A stretch of DNA of 64,000 nucleotides. It comes from Derxia gummosa DSM 723. Its GTDB lineage: Bacteria > Pseudomonadota > Gammaproteobacteria > Burkholderiales > Burkholderiaceae_E. Position 1 is the first letter of the stretch, and the number at the start of each line of letters is the position of its first letter. A program made the translations under genes and the position numbers. Of this stretch, positions 46,629 to 55,805 are shown piece after piece. The stretch is from assembly GCF_000482785.1 (NCBI RefSeq), contig NZ_AXWS01000019.1, positions 43,305 through 107,304 of the forward strand. Reading direction: 5' to 3'. Under the pieces are notes generated by a model. It made no database searches. It was not told the origin of the DNA and saw nothing but the letters and a program-made list of their open reading frames with translations.

Positions 46629-47747
46629 ATGGCGGGCGGCGCGAGGGTGATGGCCACGGGGCGGGGTGCGGCATCGGGTTGGCGCGCGATCGCGCCGCTG
46701 CTGATGGCCGTCGCATTCATGCCGGCGCGGGCGGACGAGAAGGTCCAGCCGGCCGAGCCGGCGGCGCGACCGGTGACCGAGGCCCATGCGGCACCTGAGA
46801 CCGGTGAGTCCGCGAGGGGCACGGCCGAGGTCGGCGCGGCGCTGGCGCCGGCTCCGGTCCCGCCGCGCAGGCGCACGAAGGAACCGAAGCGGGTCGCGCT
46901 CGCCGCGCCCGCCGAGGCGGCGGTGCTCGCGCCCGTCGCCGCGCCGGTCGCTAGCGCTGGCGCGCTCGTGGTGACGCTGGTGGCGGCGGCAGGCTTCGTC
47001 GCGCTCTTCGGCGTGGCGCCGTCGCCAGGCGTGGCGGTCGCGGTGCTGGCGGTCGCGCTGCTGCTGGTGCTGCTGGCGGTGATCGTGCCGTGGCGCGTCG
47101 CCGGCCGGGCGCGGCGCCAGCGGCCGGTCGGCCCGCCGGTCGCGCTGCCGGTGCGCGATCTCGGCCCGAACACGATCGGCCAGCTCGGCCGCGAGGGCAG
47201 CGCGGAGCCGGTCGAGCCAAAGCTCGCGGCCTCGGGCCGAACGGCCTCGTCGCCGGCGTCCGCCGCCAAACCGCCGACCGCCGCTGCCGACGCGCCTCTG
47301 CCGCTGTCCGCGGCGCTGGCGCGCGAAGCCACGCGGACGACGCCGCGCGCGCCGGCCGGCTTCGATGGCGAGGCCTTTCTTGGCGCGGCGCGCGAGCATT
47401 TCCTGCGGTTGCAGCAGGCCTGGGATGACGGCGATACCGTCGGCATGGAAGCGATGATGACGCCCGCGATGATCGGCCGCGTGCATGCCGAGCTGGAGCG
47501 GCGCCAGTCCGAGCGCAGCCGTGCCGAGCGTACGGAGGTGCTCGATCTCGCCGCCGAGCTGCTCGGCGTCACCGCGCGCGACGGCACGCTCATCGCGAGC
47601 GTGCGCTTCCGTGGTGCGATGCGCGATCTCGACGCCACCGTCGCCATGGACAGGCCCGATGCCTTCGACGAGATCTGGAACTTCGATTGCGCCGACCGCG
47701 CCGCCAACCGCTGGCTGCTGGCTGGCATCGAAACCCTGCACGCCTGA
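46629..47747 (+). CDS. Tim44-domain membrane protein
   Basis: The 372-residue protein has a signal-like hydrophobic stretch near 20-35, an Ala/Pro-rich region, two membrane segments at about 105-160, another low-complexity stretch, and a C-terminal Tim44-like domain from about 245 (FLGAAREHFLRLQQAWDDGDTVGMEAMMTPAMIGRVH). Bacterial proteins of this type are common between ubiE and ubiJ in Burkholderiales; their function is unproven. By analogy to mitochondrial Tim44 and its ribosomal relatives, membrane association of the C-terminal domain is likely. Confidence 0.82.
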   Translation: MAGGARVMATGRGAASGWRAIAPLLMAVAFMPARADEKVQPAEPAARPVTEAHAAPETGESARGTAEVGAALAPAPVPPRRRTKEPKRVALAAPAEAAVLAPVAAPVASAGALVVTLVAAAGFVALFGVAPSPGVAVAVLAVALLLVLLAVIVPWRVAGRARRQRPVGPPVALPVRDLGPNTIGQLGREGSAEPVEPKLAASGRTASSPASAAKPPTAAADAPLPLSAALAREATRTTPRAPAGFDGEAFLGAAREHFLRLQQAWDDGDTVGMEAMMTPAMIGRVHAELERRQSERSRAERTEVLDLAAELLGVTARDGTLIASVRFRGAMRDLDATVAMDRPDAFDEIWNFDCADRAANRWLLAGIETLHA

Positions 47748-47762
47748 CCCGGGAGCCCGCGC

Positions 47763-48458
47763 ATGACCGCCACGCTTGATGTCACGTCCACCGATGCCGC
47801 GCCGGGCCGCGCGACCGAGGCGCCACTGGTCGCGCCGTCCTCGCTCGGCCGCTTCGCGCTCGGCGGGCTGACGGCCGCGCTCAACCATCTGATCGCGTCC
47901 GAGCAATGGGCGCGCGACCGGCTGCGCACGCACGCCGGCAAGACCGCGCATGTGTCGGCGCCGCCGTTCGACCTCACGCTCGTCGTGATGAGCGACGGAC
48001 TGGTCGGCGCGGCCGGCGCTGTCGGCGTGCCCGATGTGCGCCTGGCCATCGACTGGGCCGGCATGCCGGCGACCGCGCGCGGCGCCATGGCCGAGTCCAC
48101 GCCGCTCGAGGATGCGCTGCTGCGCCATGTGCGCATCGAGGGCGAGGCCGATTTCGCCAACACGCTCGGCCTGCTGCTGCGCCACGTGCGCTGGGATGTC
48201 GAGGACGATCTGGCGCGCGTGGTCGGTGACGCGGCTGCCTACCGGCTCATGAGCACGGGCCGCAAGGCCGCGACCACGCTGCGCGAGGGCGCGCGCCGGG
48301 TTGCGGGCAACATGGCCGAGTACCTGACGGAAGAGCAGCCTTTCCTCGTGCCCCGCGCGCGGCTGGATGCGCTGCGCGACGACATCCGCGCCACCCAGGC
48401 CCAGGTCGAGGCGCTGGAGGCCCGGCTCGCGGCGCTGCTCGCACGGCGCGGTCGCTGA
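47763..48458 (+). CDS. ubiJ: Ubiquinone biosynthesis accessory factor UbiJ
   Basis: The 231-residue protein has an SCP2-like lipid-binding domain in its N-terminal two thirds and a C-terminal helix with heptads (LDALRDDIRATQAQVEALEARLAAL), the standard UbiJ layout. UbiJ organises the soluble Ubi complex and binds the hydrophobic intermediates. The location between ubiE (with an intervening Tim44-like gene) and ubiB matches the ubiE-ubiJ-ubiB order of E. coli. The hydrophobic pocket region around LLRHVRIEGEADFANTLGLLL is well conserved. Confidence 0.88.
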   Translation: MTATLDVTSTDAAPGRATEAPLVAPSSLGRFALGGLTAALNHLIASEQWARDRLRTHAGKTAHVSAPPFDLTLVVMSDGLVGAAGAVGVPDVRLAIDWAGMPATARGAMAESTPLEDALLRHVRIEGEADFANTLGLLLRHVRWDVEDDLARVVGDAAAYRLMSTGRKAATTLREGARRVAGNMAEYLTEEQPFLVPRARLDALRDDIRATQAQVEALEARLAALLARRGR

Positions 48459-48551
48459 GCGGGCAGCCGGCGCGGAACCCCGGCTTAGAATCGCCGCTCC
48501 CTTCCGCAAGGCGCCTTCCGCGCCGCGCTCCTCCGCCTCCCGCCCGTCTTC

Positions 48552-50138
48552 ATGCTCAAGCTGCTGCGCCTCGCCAAGATCGTCTTCGTCGTCCTCAAGT
48601 TCGGGCTCGATGAACTGGTGGTGTCGAGCCTGAGGCATCCGGCGTTCAAGCTGCTGCTGCGGGTGCTGACCGTCGGCCGCAAGCTCGACGCGCCGCGCGG
48701 CGCGCGCCTGCGCATGGCGCTGGAGGCGCTCGGGCCGATCTTCGTCAAGCTCGGTCAGGTGCTCTCGACGCGGCGCGACCTGCTGCCGCCCGACATCGCC
48801 AACGAACTCGCGCTGTTGCAGGACCGCGTGCCGCCCTTCGACAGCGAGCTGGCGGTGCGCGAGATCACCCGCGCGCTCGGCGCTGCGCCCGAGCAGATCT
48901 TCGCCACCTTCGAGCGCACGCCGGTTGCGTCGGCGTCGATCGCGCAGGTGCATTTCGCCGCGCTCAAGGACGGCCGCGAGGTCGCGGTCAAGGTGCTGCG
49001 CCCGGGCATGAAGGCCGTCATCGACGACGACCTCGCGCTGATGCGCGATGCCGCCGCCCTCATCGAGCGCGTCTGGCGCGACGGCAGGCGGCTCAAGCCC
49101 CGCGAGGTCGTGGCCGAGTTCGACACCTATCTGCACGACGAGCTCGACCTCATGCGCGAGGCCGCCAACGCCTCGCAGCTGCGTCGCAACTTCGCCGGCA
49201 GCGCGCTGCTGCGCGTGCCCGAGATGCACTGGGATTTCTGCCGCGAGAACGTGATCGTGATGGAGCGCATGCACGGCATCCCGATCGGTCAGATCGAACG
49301 CATCGTCGCCGCCGGCATCGATCTCAAGAAGCTGTCGAGCGACGGGGTGGAAATTTTCTTCACCCAGGTGTTCCGGCATGGCTTCTTCCATGCCGACATG
49401 CATCCCGGGAACATCTACGTGAGCCAGGCGCCGGAGTCGCGCGGCCAGTACATCGCGCTCGACTTCGGTATCGTCGGCACGCTGTCGGACGTGGACCGCG
49501 ACTACCTCGCGCAGAACTTCCTGGCCTTCTTCAACCGCGACTACCGGCGCGTCGCCCAGGCCCACATCGACTCGGGCTGGGTGCCGAAGGGCACGCGCGT
49601 CGAGGAGCTAGAGGCTGCGGTGCGCTCGACCTGCGAGCCGATCTTCGACAAGCCGCTCAAGGACATCTCCTTCGGCCATGTGCTGCTGCGGCTGTTCCAG
49701 CTGTCGCGTCGCTTCAATGTCGAGGTCCAGCCCCAGCTCGTGCTGCTGCAGAAGACGCTGCTCAACATCGAGGGTCTCGGCCGCCAGCTTGATCCCGATC
49801 TCGACCTGTGGAAGACCGCTCGCCCCATCCTCCAGCGCTGGATGGACGAGCAGCTGGGCCTGCGCGCCTTCCTCTCGCGCAGCAAGGTCGAGCTGCCTCT
49901 CATCGCCGGTCGGCTGCCGCAGATTCCGCGCCTCGTGCACCAGGTGCTGGAGCAGCAGGTCGAGGCGCACGAGCGTTTCGATCGGCAAGAGAAATTGCTT
50001 GCGCTGATCGCGCGCCAGCAGCATCGCCGACGCAGCGCATGGCCGCTGCTGGTGATGTTCGGGCTCGGGCTGATCGTGGGGGTGCTGCTTGTCATCTACT
50101 TCTTGCACGCGGGGCATGCCGCGGCAACTTTCCTCTGA
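48552..50138 (+). CDS. ubiB: Ubiquinone biosynthesis atypical kinase/ATPase UbiB
   Basis: The 528-residue protein carries the UbiB/ADCK signatures: the N-terminal KxGQ motif in [16 protein letters not shown], the Ala-rich loop [13 protein letters not shown] replacing the glycine loop, [10 protein letters not shown] with the catalytic Lys, [11 protein letters not shown] and LDFGIVG (metal-binding DFG). A hydrophobic pair at the C-terminus (about 497-520) anchors it in the inner membrane. UbiB is required for early steps of ubiquinone synthesis and may extract lipid intermediates. A TAGAAT hexamer at 48486-48491 is a candidate -10 just upstream. Confidence 0.95.
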   Translation: MLKLLRLAKIVFVVLKFGLDELVVSSLRHPAFKLLLRVLTVGRKLDAPRGARLRMALEALGPIFVKLGQVLSTRRDLLPPDIANELALLQDRVPPFDSELAVREITRALGAAPEQIFATFERTPVASASIAQVHFAALKDGREVAVKVLRPGMKAVIDDDLALMRDAAALIERVWRDGRRLKPREVVAEFDTYLHDELDLMREAANASQLRRNFAGSALLRVPEMHWDFCRENVIVMERMHGIPIGQIERIVAAGIDLKKLSSDGVEIFFTQVFRHGFFHADMHPGNIYVSQAPESRGQYIALDFGIVGTLSDVDRDYLAQNFLAFFNRDYRRVAQAHIDSGWVPKGTRVEELEAAVRSTCEPIFDKPLKDISFGHVLLRLFQLSRRFNVEVQPQLVLLQKTLLNIEGLGRQLDPDLDLWKTARPILQRWMDEQLGLRAFLSRSKVELPLIAGRLPQIPRLVHQVLEQQVEAHERFDRQEKLLALIARQQHRRRSAWPLLVMFGLGLIVGVLLVIYFLHAGHAAATFL

Positions 50139-51252
50139 CGCCGGTCTTGCGCGAACGTCGGCACGGCTGATCCTGCTGCCGGCGCTGTTTGGCGGGCTGG
50201 CCGGCGTGGCGCGAGCGCAGGCGCTGCCCGCCACGGGCGAGCCACCCGCCCAACCTGCCGATTGCCGCCGCCTGCTCGTCGATGCCGAGCGCCTTGCCTG
50301 CTACGACCGCACCTTCGGCGTGCTGCCCGCCGGCAGCGCCGGCGTGGCGCGCCGCCCGGGCGGTGTCAGCGACGCCTCGGCCGCGCCGGCGGAAGAGCCC
50401 GTCGTCGCCCCTGTCGATGCCAGCCTGCCCATGCCGACCGCCAGCTACCTCGAGGAAGCCTGGGAGCTCACACCCGCGACGCGGCATTCGGCGCTCACTT
50501 TCCAGCCTTACCGACCGAGCTACATCCTTCCGCTGCATGTGACCGATTCGGTCAACAACCAACCCGTCAGTCCGACGCGCGCCGTGCCCGCCAACGCGGG
50601 TGGCCTGAAAGCGGCCGAGCTGAGCTTCCAGCTCAGTTTCAAGACCCGGCTCTTGTCCGATCTGCTCAAGGACGGGCCGGTGCGTGGTGGCGATCTCTGG
50701 TTCGGCTACACCCAGACGTCCTATCTCCAGTCCTACAACAAGGGCCTGTCGTCACCGTTCCGCGAAACCGACTACGAGCCCGAACTCGTGTTCTCGCTGC
50801 ATCCCGATGCCGAGCTGGCGGGTTGGCGCTGGCGCGTACTGAACCTCGGCTACGCCCACCAGTCCAACGGCCGCACCGTGCCGCTGTCGCGCAGCTGGAA
50901 CCGGCTCTACATCGCCGCAGGCATAGAGCGGGGGGATTTGGCATTGATCGTGCGTCCGTGGTGGAGAACGCCGGAATCGCGCGGCGATGACGACAATCCG
51001 GACATCGCGCGCTACATCGGCCGGGTCGAGTTGCAGGGCGTGTGGTCGCCCGGGCGCCAGCGCATCACGCTGACGGCCAGGGGCACGCCGGGGTCGGACG
51101 ACGCGCGAGGCAGCGTGGCGCTCGACTGGAGCTTCCCGATCTGGTCACGGTTGCGCGGCTATGCCCGAATGTTCAGCGGCTATGGCGAAAGTCTCATCGA
51201 CTACAACCATCGCCAGAATTCGCTGGGCCTAGGCGTGTCGCTGGCCGAATGA
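50116..51252 (+). CDS. pldA: Outer-membrane phospholipase A PldA
   Basis: The ATG at 50116 lies inside the ubiB end (23-base overlap) and gives 378 residues with a signal peptide ending ARA. The catalytic motif [18 protein letters not shown] has His248, Ser250 and Asn262, the same spacing as the E. coli PldA triad. The barrel is preceded by an extension of about 110 residues containing [19 protein letters not shown], a cysteine pair that may form a disulfide. PldA hydrolyses phospholipid that has reached the outer leaflet, complementing the Mla system in this window. Confidence 0.9.
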   Translation: MPRQLSSDAGLARTSARLILLPALFGGLAGVARAQALPATGEPPAQPADCRRLLVDAERLACYDRTFGVLPAGSAGVARRPGGVSDASAAPAEEPVVAPVDASLPMPTASYLEEAWELTPATRHSALTFQPYRPSYILPLHVTDSVNNQPVSPTRAVPANAGGLKAAELSFQLSFKTRLLSDLLKDGPVRGGDLWFGYTQTSYLQSYNKGLSSPFRETDYEPELVFSLHPDAELAGWRWRVLNLGYAHQSNGRTVPLSRSWNRLYIAAGIERGDLALIVRPWWRTPESRGDDDNPDIARYIGRVELQGVWSPGRQRITLTARGTPGSDDARGSVALDWSFPIWSRLRGYARMFSGYGESLIDYNHRQNSLGLGVSLAE

Positions 51253-51331
51253 GCCACGCTTTCCGGTTTGCGCGCTGATGTACCCTCGGGCCGTCGAAAG
51301 CCCCCTACCAAACCTTCTCCAGGAGCCTGTC

Positions 51332-51655
51332 GTGGACGCCAAAGAGTTCATCCAGAAGACCGTCACCGAAAACCCCATCGTCCTGTTCATGAAGGGCAAT
51401 GCGCAGTTCCCGCAATGCGGTTTCTCGGGCCGTGCGATCCAGCTGCTGAAGGCCGCCGGCGCGACCAACGTCGTCACGGTCAACGTGCTCGACGACGATT
51501 CGATCCGCCAGGGCATCAAGGAATTCTCGAACTGGCCGACCGTTCCCCAGCTCTACATCAAGGGTGAATTCGTTGGTGGCTCGGACATCATGGGCGAGAT
51601 GTTCCAGGCCGGCGAACTCCAGGAAATGATCAAGAAGCTTGCCCCCGCTGCTTGA
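51332..51655 (+). CDS. grxD: Monothiol glutaredoxin GrxD (CGFS type)
   Basis: GTG at 51332 is chosen because AGGAG sits six bases upstream; the product is then 107 residues, the normal size. The active site is CGFS (Cys29 in FPQCGFSGRA), followed by NWPTVPQLYIKGEFVGGSDI with the cis-proline and glutathione-binding GG-S/D. CGFS glutaredoxins bind a glutathione-coordinated [2Fe-2S] cluster and pair with BolA-family proteins such as IbaG, encoded at 20467-20724. The next gene overlaps or follows within a few bases. Confidence 0.94.
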   Translation: MDAKEFIQKTVTENPIVLFMKGNAQFPQCGFSGRAIQLLKAAGATNVVTVNVLDDDSIRQGIKEFSNWPTVPQLYIKGEFVGGSDIMGEMFQAGELQEMIKKLAPAA

Positions 51656-51659
51656 TTTC

Positions 51660-52289
51660 GTGCCCGTCGCGTCGTCGCCCGCGACGGCGCGACCGAGGCT
51701 GATCGTCGCGATCACCGGCGCCACGGGTGCCGTCTACGGTGTTCGCCTGCTCCAGGTGTTGCGTGAGTCGAGCGTGGATACCCATCTGCTCGTGTCGTCG
51801 GCAGGCTGGCTGAACATCCGTCAGGAACTCGGCCTGGAGCGCGGCGAGGTCGAATCGCTTGCCGCGGTTACGCATTCCGTGCGGGACGTGGGCGCTAGCA
51901 TCGCCTCGGGATCGTTTGCGACGATGGGCATGGTGATCGCGCCGTGCTCAATGAAGACACTGGCGGCCGTTGCTCACGGCATGGCCGACAACCTCATCAC
52001 CCGCGCGGCCGATGTGACGCTCAAGGAACGTCGCCGACTTGTGATGATGGTGCGTGAGACGCCGCTCAATCTGGCCCACATCCGCAACATGGAGGCGATC
52101 ACGCTGATGGGGGGGGTCATCTTCCCGCCGGTGCCGGCCTTCTATCAGCGACCGGCCACCATCGCGGAGCTGATCGATCACACATTAGGACGTGTGCTGG
52201 ACATTCTCGGTCTGCCACAGACGCTCAATGCGCCTTGGCTGGGTCTGGATCTGAAACGAGGACGCGTCGAGAGTTCGGCGGGCGAGTAA
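51660..52289 (+). CDS. ubiX: Flavin prenyltransferase UbiX
   Basis: The product makes prenylated FMN for the UbiD decarboxylase in ubiquinone synthesis. The start is uncertain: GTG at 51660, just after the grxD stop (209 residues), or TTG at 51639 overlapping it (216 residues); neither has a strong ribosome site. Motifs: IVAITGATGAVYGVRLL (FMN-binding), SSAGW, IASGSFATMGMVIAPCSMKTLAAVAHGMADNLITRAADV and ERRRLVMMVRETPLN. Together with ubiE, ubiJ and ubiB it makes this 6-kb stretch rich in quinone genes. Confidence 0.93.
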   Translation: MPVASSPATARPRLIVAITGATGAVYGVRLLQVLRESSVDTHLLVSSAGWLNIRQELGLERGEVESLAAVTHSVRDVGASIASGSFATMGMVIAPCSMKTLAAVAHGMADNLITRAADVTLKERRRLVMMVRETPLNLAHIRNMEAITLMGGVIFPPVPAFYQRPATIAELIDHTLGRVLDILGLPQTLNAPWLGLDLKRGRVESSAGE

Positions 52290-52299
52290 CGCGAGAATC

Positions 52300-52375
52300 T
52301 GGTGCCGCTTGTCCGAATCGAACGGACGACCTACGGTTTACAAGACCGTTGCTCTACCAACTGAGCTAAAGCGGC
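52300..52375 (-). tRNA. tRNA-Thr, anticodon TGT
   Basis: Read on the minus strand the 76-base gene has a perfect 7-bp acceptor stem GCCGCTT/AAGCGGC, a D-arm with AGCTCAGTTGGTAGAGC, anticodon loop CTTGTAA (anticodon TGT), T-arm GTTCGATTC and an encoded CCA end. It lies 10 bases past ubiX on the opposite strand and 13 bases beyond the end of sspB. Confidence 0.97.
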
Positions 52376-52388
52376 AGGGCGGCGCAGT

Positions 52389-52862
52389 CTACTTGATGCG
52401 CCTGAGTTGTGGACGACCGCCTGGTGCGGGTGGAACGGGTGGTTCCGGCAGGCCGGGATCGTCGTGCTCGCGCAGTTCGGTCGGTGTCGGCACGGCTGCC
52501 AGAGTCGGGCGTTCCGATGGCGTTTCCTCGGCCTCGTCGGCATCAGCGTGCCGCGATACCTCGAATGCCATGCCATGCCCAGTCTCACGAGCGTAGATCG
52601 AGATGATGTTGTCGATGGGTATCGACAGATCACGCGCGACGCCGCCGAAGCGAGCCTGGAAGCCGAGCAGATCATTGCCGATCGACAGCTTGTGCGTCGC
52701 GAGTGGCGAGATGTTGAGCACGATCTCGCCGTTCTTGACGAATTCCCGCGGCACAAGCGTGCGCTCGTCGACGGCCACGGCGATGTAAGGCGTGTAGCCG
52801 GCGTCGCCGCACCATTCGTAGAGCGCGCGGATCAGATAGGGCTTGGTCGAAAGTTCTGACAT
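52389..52862 (-). CDS. sspB: ClpXP protease specificity-enhancing factor SspB
   Basis: From the ATG at 52862 the product is 157 residues. The N-terminal substrate-binding domain is typical (STKPYLIRALYEWCGDAGYTPYIAV, then VLNISPLATHKLSIGND and FGGVARDLSIPI). A flexible acidic/Pro-rich tail follows and ends PQLRRIK, the short C-terminal XB-type peptide that docks on ClpX. SspB delivers ssrA-tagged peptides to ClpXP. It is the second gene of a conserved sspA-sspB pair. Confidence 0.93.
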   Translation of the reverse strand: MSELSTKPYLIRALYEWCGDAGYTPYIAVAVDERTLVPREFVKNGEIVLNISPLATHKLSIGNDLLGFQARFGGVARDLSIPIDNIISIYARETGHGMAFEVSRHADADEAEETPSERPTLAAVPTPTELREHDDPGLPEPPVPPAPGGRPQLRRIK

Positions 52863-52902
52863 GCCGCGAGTGTAGCCAAATGCGTTGATGCGCAAGCCGC
52901 GA

Positions 52903-53514
52903 TCAGCGGCGCATGACCTTTTCGGACGGGGTCAGCGCTTCGATGTAGGCCGGGCGGCTGAAGATGCGCTCGCCGTACTTCATGATCGGTGCGGCCGATT
53001 TCGGCAGATCAATGCCGTAGTGATCGAGGCGCCAGAGCAGCGGCGCGATCGCCACGTCGAGCATCGAGAATTCCTCGCCCATCCAGTACTTGTGCTTCGT
53101 GAACACCGGCGCGAGTTGCACCAGTTGCTCGCGGATCGAGGCGCGCGCCTTTTCCTGCGCCTTCTCGACGCCCTTGGCATTGCGGCTTTCAAGCACGGAC
53201 ACGTGGCTGAAGATGTCGCGTTCGAGGTTGAACAGGAACAGGCGGGCGCGGGCACGCCAGAGCGGATCGGCCGGCATCAGCTGCGGATGCGGGAAGCGCT
53301 CGTCGATGTACTCGTTGATGATGTTCGACTCGTACAGGATCAGGTCGCGTTCGACGAGGATCGGCACCTGTCCGTAGGGATTCATGACGTTGATGTCTTC
53401 CGGCTTGTTGAACAGGTCGACATCGCGGATCTCGAAATCCATGCCCTTTTCGAACAGCACGAGGCGGCAGCGCTGGCTGAAGGGGCAGGTCGTGCCCGAG
53501 TACAGAACCATCAT
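52903..53514 (-). CDS. sspA: Stringent starvation protein A (SspA)
   Basis: The ATG at 53514 (GGAGAG upstream) gives 203 residues with a glutathione S-transferase fold. The N-terminal thioredoxin-like part has MVLYSGTTCPFSQRCRLVLFEKGMDF, NPYGQVPILVERDLILYESNIINEYID. SspA binds RNA polymerase as a transcription factor rather than acting as a transferase. In Betaproteobacteria it sits downstream of petABC, as here. A perfect 24-bp palindrome separates it from petC. Confidence 0.93.
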   Translation of the reverse strand: MMVLYSGTTCPFSQRCRLVLFEKGMDFEIRDVDLFNKPEDINVMNPYGQVPILVERDLILYESNIINEYIDERFPHPQLMPADPLWRARARLFLFNLERDIFSHVSVLESRNAKGVEKAQEKARASIREQLVQLAPVFTKHKYWMGEEFSMLDVAIAPLLWRLDHYGIDLPKSAAPIMKYGERIFSRPAYIEALTPSEKVMRR

Positions 53515-53538
53515 GTTTGTTGCTCTCCACAATGACAC

Positions 53539-53562
53539 AAGGGTGAGCATATGCTCACCCTT
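53539..53562 (-). terminator. Perfect 24-bp palindrome between petC and sspA
   Basis: AAGGGTGAGC (53539-53548) pairs with GCTCACCCTT (53553-53562) around ATAT; the whole 24 bases are self-complementary. It sits 47 bases past the petC stop and about 25 bases before sspA. A terminator for petABC is likely, although only a few Ts follow; a symmetrical protein-binding site is the alternative. Confidence 0.6.
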
Positions 53563-53609
53563 GCTTGCGACACCGCGCAAAACCCAAGTTTCGCGCGGAA
53601 TTACCGGAT

Positions 53610-54467
53610 TTAACGGATGTCCTTCCAGTACGCGGCATTCAGGCGCCACGCAAGGAAGGTGAACACCGCCAGGAAGGCCAGCACTACCGCACCGAGCTTG
53701 ATGCGGGTCTGCTTGATCGGCTCGGCCGTCCAGGCGAGAAAGGCGACGATGTCGCCGACCTGTTCGTCGTAGGCGGCAGCCTTGGCCGCGTCGCCCGCAG
53801 TGAATTCGCGGTGGACGCTTTCGTGATGCGCATCGGCCGGCTCGGTCTTTTCGGTCTTGAAGCCGGTGGCGTCATAGGTCGTCGTGACCTTGACCCATTT
53901 GGCGTCGGCGCCCGCACCTTCGGGCTTGACCTCCTCGACCTTCAGTTCGCGCGGACCTTGCAGTCCGTACAGGATGTGCGGCATGCCGACGTTCGGGAAC
54001 ACCGTGTTGTTCCAGCCGGTCGGGCGATCTGCGTCGCGGTAGAACGAGCGCAGATAGGTATAGATCCAGTCCACGCCCGGCGCTTCTTCCGTCGAGCGGG
54101 CGCGGGCTTCGAGTGTCAGATCGGGCGGCGTGACACCGAAGAACGACTTGGCGTCCTTGGCATTCATCGCGATCGTCATCTGGTCGCCGATCTTGTCCGT
54201 CGTGAACATAAGGTTGTCCTGGATCTGTTCCTTCGTGAGGCCCAGCTCGGTCAGACGGTTGTAGCGCACGGCCGAAAGACCGTGGCAGTTCAGGCAGTAG
54301 TTGACGAACAGCTTGGCACCGTTCTGCAGCGCGGCGAGGTCGGTCGCCTTGGCCTTCGGGAAGTGGTCGAGTTCGACGCCACCACCATTGGCTTGGGCTG
54401 CCGGGCTGATCCACATGGCCGCGGCGGCAACAACGGCCGACACGGCAGCGAGAAGCTTCTTCTTCAT
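53610..54467 (-). CDS. petC: Ubiquinol-cytochrome c reductase cytochrome c1 (PetC)
   Basis: From ATG 54467 the product is 285 residues with a Sec signal peptide cleaved near AQA. Heme is attached at NYCLNCHGLSAVRYNRL; the axial methionine is in VGMPHILYGLQGP. A C-terminal membrane anchor (GAVVLAFLAVFTFLAWRLNAAYW) holds it in the inner membrane. An insertion of about 45 charged residues (near 165-215) precedes the anchor. It accepts electrons from the Rieske centre and passes them to cytochrome c. AGGAAA lies upstream of the start. Confidence 0.95.
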   Translation of the reverse strand: MKKKLLAAVSAVVAAAAMWISPAAQANGGGVELDHFPKAKATDLAALQNGAKLFVNYCLNCHGLSAVRYNRLTELGLTKEQIQDNLMFTTDKIGDQMTIAMNAKDAKSFFGVTPPDLTLEARARSTEEAPGVDWIYTYLRSFYRDADRPTGWNNTVFPNVGMPHILYGLQGPRELKVEEVKPEGAGADAKWVKVTTTYDATGFKTEKTEPADAHHESVHREFTAGDAAKAAAYDEQVGDIVAFLAWTAEPIKQTRIKLGAVVLAFLAVFTFLAWRLNAAYWKDIR

Positions 54468-54487
54468 GATGTTGTTTTCCTCGGTGC

Positions 54488-55789
54488 TCAGTGCGGCTTG
54501 AAGTTCACGCGCTCCGGCGGTTGCTTGAACGTGCCCATGCGGCTCCAGATCGGCATCAGGATGAAGAAGCCGAAATAGATCAGGGTGCCGATCTGGGAAA
54601 CGATCTGGCCGACGGGCGACGGCGGTTGCACGCCGAGGTAGCCGAGGATGACGAAGTTGATGAAGAAGACGCCGTAGACCAGCTTGTGCCAGAACGGGCG
54701 GTAGCGGATCGACTTGACGGGCGAGCGGTCGAGCCAGGGCAGGAAGCCGAGGATGACGACGCCGAGGCCCATGAAGATCACGCCCCAAAGCTTCGCGTCC
54801 AGCCAGAAGAAGTTGAACGTGTTGGCGCGGAGGATCGAGTAGAAGGGCGTGAAGTACCAGACCGGCGCGATGTGCGGCGGGGTCTTGAACGGGTCCGCCG
54901 GGAAGAAGTTGTTGGCTTCCAGGAAGTAGCCGCCGGCCTCGGGCGCAAAGAACACGATCGCCGAGAAGACCATCAGGAACATGCCGACGCCGAACACGTC
55001 GTGCACGGTGTAGTACGGATGGAAGGGGATGCCGTCGAGCGGAATGCCGCGAGCGTCCTTCTTGGCCTTGATTTCGACGCCGTCGGGGTTGTTGGAGCCG
55101 ACTTCGTGCAGGGCGATGATGTGCGCGACGATGAGGCCGATCAGCACCAGCGGCACGGCGATGACGTGCAGTGCGAAGAAGCGGTTCAGCGTGGCGTCGC
55201 TCACGACGTAGTCGCCGCGGATGAAGACCGACAGGTCCGGTCCGATCAGCGGGATCGCCGAGAACAGGTTCACGATGACCTGGGCACCCCAGAACGACAT
55301 CTGGCCCCAGGGCAGCAGGTAGCCCATGAAGGCTTCGGCCATGAGCGCGAGGAAGATCGCGACGCCGAACACCCAGACGAGTTCACGCGGCTTGCGGTAC
55401 GAGCCGTAGAGCAGGCCACGCACCATGTGCAGGTACACGACGACGAAGAACATTGATGCGCCGGTCGAGTGCATGTAGCGGATCAGCCAGCCCCAGGGGA
55501 CGTCGCGCATGATGTACTCGACGCTCGCGAACGCGACCGGCAGGCCGGCGGCGTTGATCGAGGCATCGGGCTTGTAGTTCATGACCAGGAAGATCCCGGT
55601 CAGGATCTGGATCACCAGCACCAGCAGCGCGAGCGAACCGAAGAAGTACCAGGCGTTGAAATTCTTGGGCGCGTAGTACTCGGACAGGTGGGCCTTGTAC
55701 GTGACCGACAGCGGGAAGCGGTTGTCGATCCAGTTCAGGAACTTGACGCCGACGGGCGCGTCGGCGGGGACTTCGTGGAATTCAGCCAT
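54488..55789 (-). CDS. petB: Ubiquinol-cytochrome c reductase cytochrome b (PetB)
   Basis: The 433-residue protein has the full b-type layout with about eight to nine membrane segments. Heme ligands are visible in MHSTGASMFFVVVYLHMVRG and FFALHVIAVPLVLIGLIVAHIIALHEVG; the Qo-site PEWY equivalent is seen as PVWYFTPFYSILRA, a variant with Val in the second position. It is the quinone-oxidising core of the bc1 complex. It is encoded 16 bases after petA and 20 bases before petC. Confidence 0.96.
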   Translation of the reverse strand: MAEFHEVPADAPVGVKFLNWIDNRFPLSVTYKAHLSEYYAPKNFNAWYFFGSLALLVLVIQILTGIFLVMNYKPDASINAAGLPVAFASVEYIMRDVPWGWLIRYMHSTGASMFFVVVYLHMVRGLLYGSYRKPRELVWVFGVAIFLALMAEAFMGYLLPWGQMSFWGAQVIVNLFSAIPLIGPDLSVFIRGDYVVSDATLNRFFALHVIAVPLVLIGLIVAHIIALHEVGSNNPDGVEIKAKKDARGIPLDGIPFHPYYTVHDVFGVGMFLMVFSAIVFFAPEAGGYFLEANNFFPADPFKTPPHIAPVWYFTPFYSILRANTFNFFWLDAKLWGVIFMGLGVVILGFLPWLDRSPVKSIRYRPFWHKLVYGVFFINFVILGYLGVQPPSPVGQIVSQIGTLIYFGFFILMPIWSRMGTFKQPPERVNFKPH

Positions 55790-55805
55790 TTCTAGTGGTC
55801 TCCGC

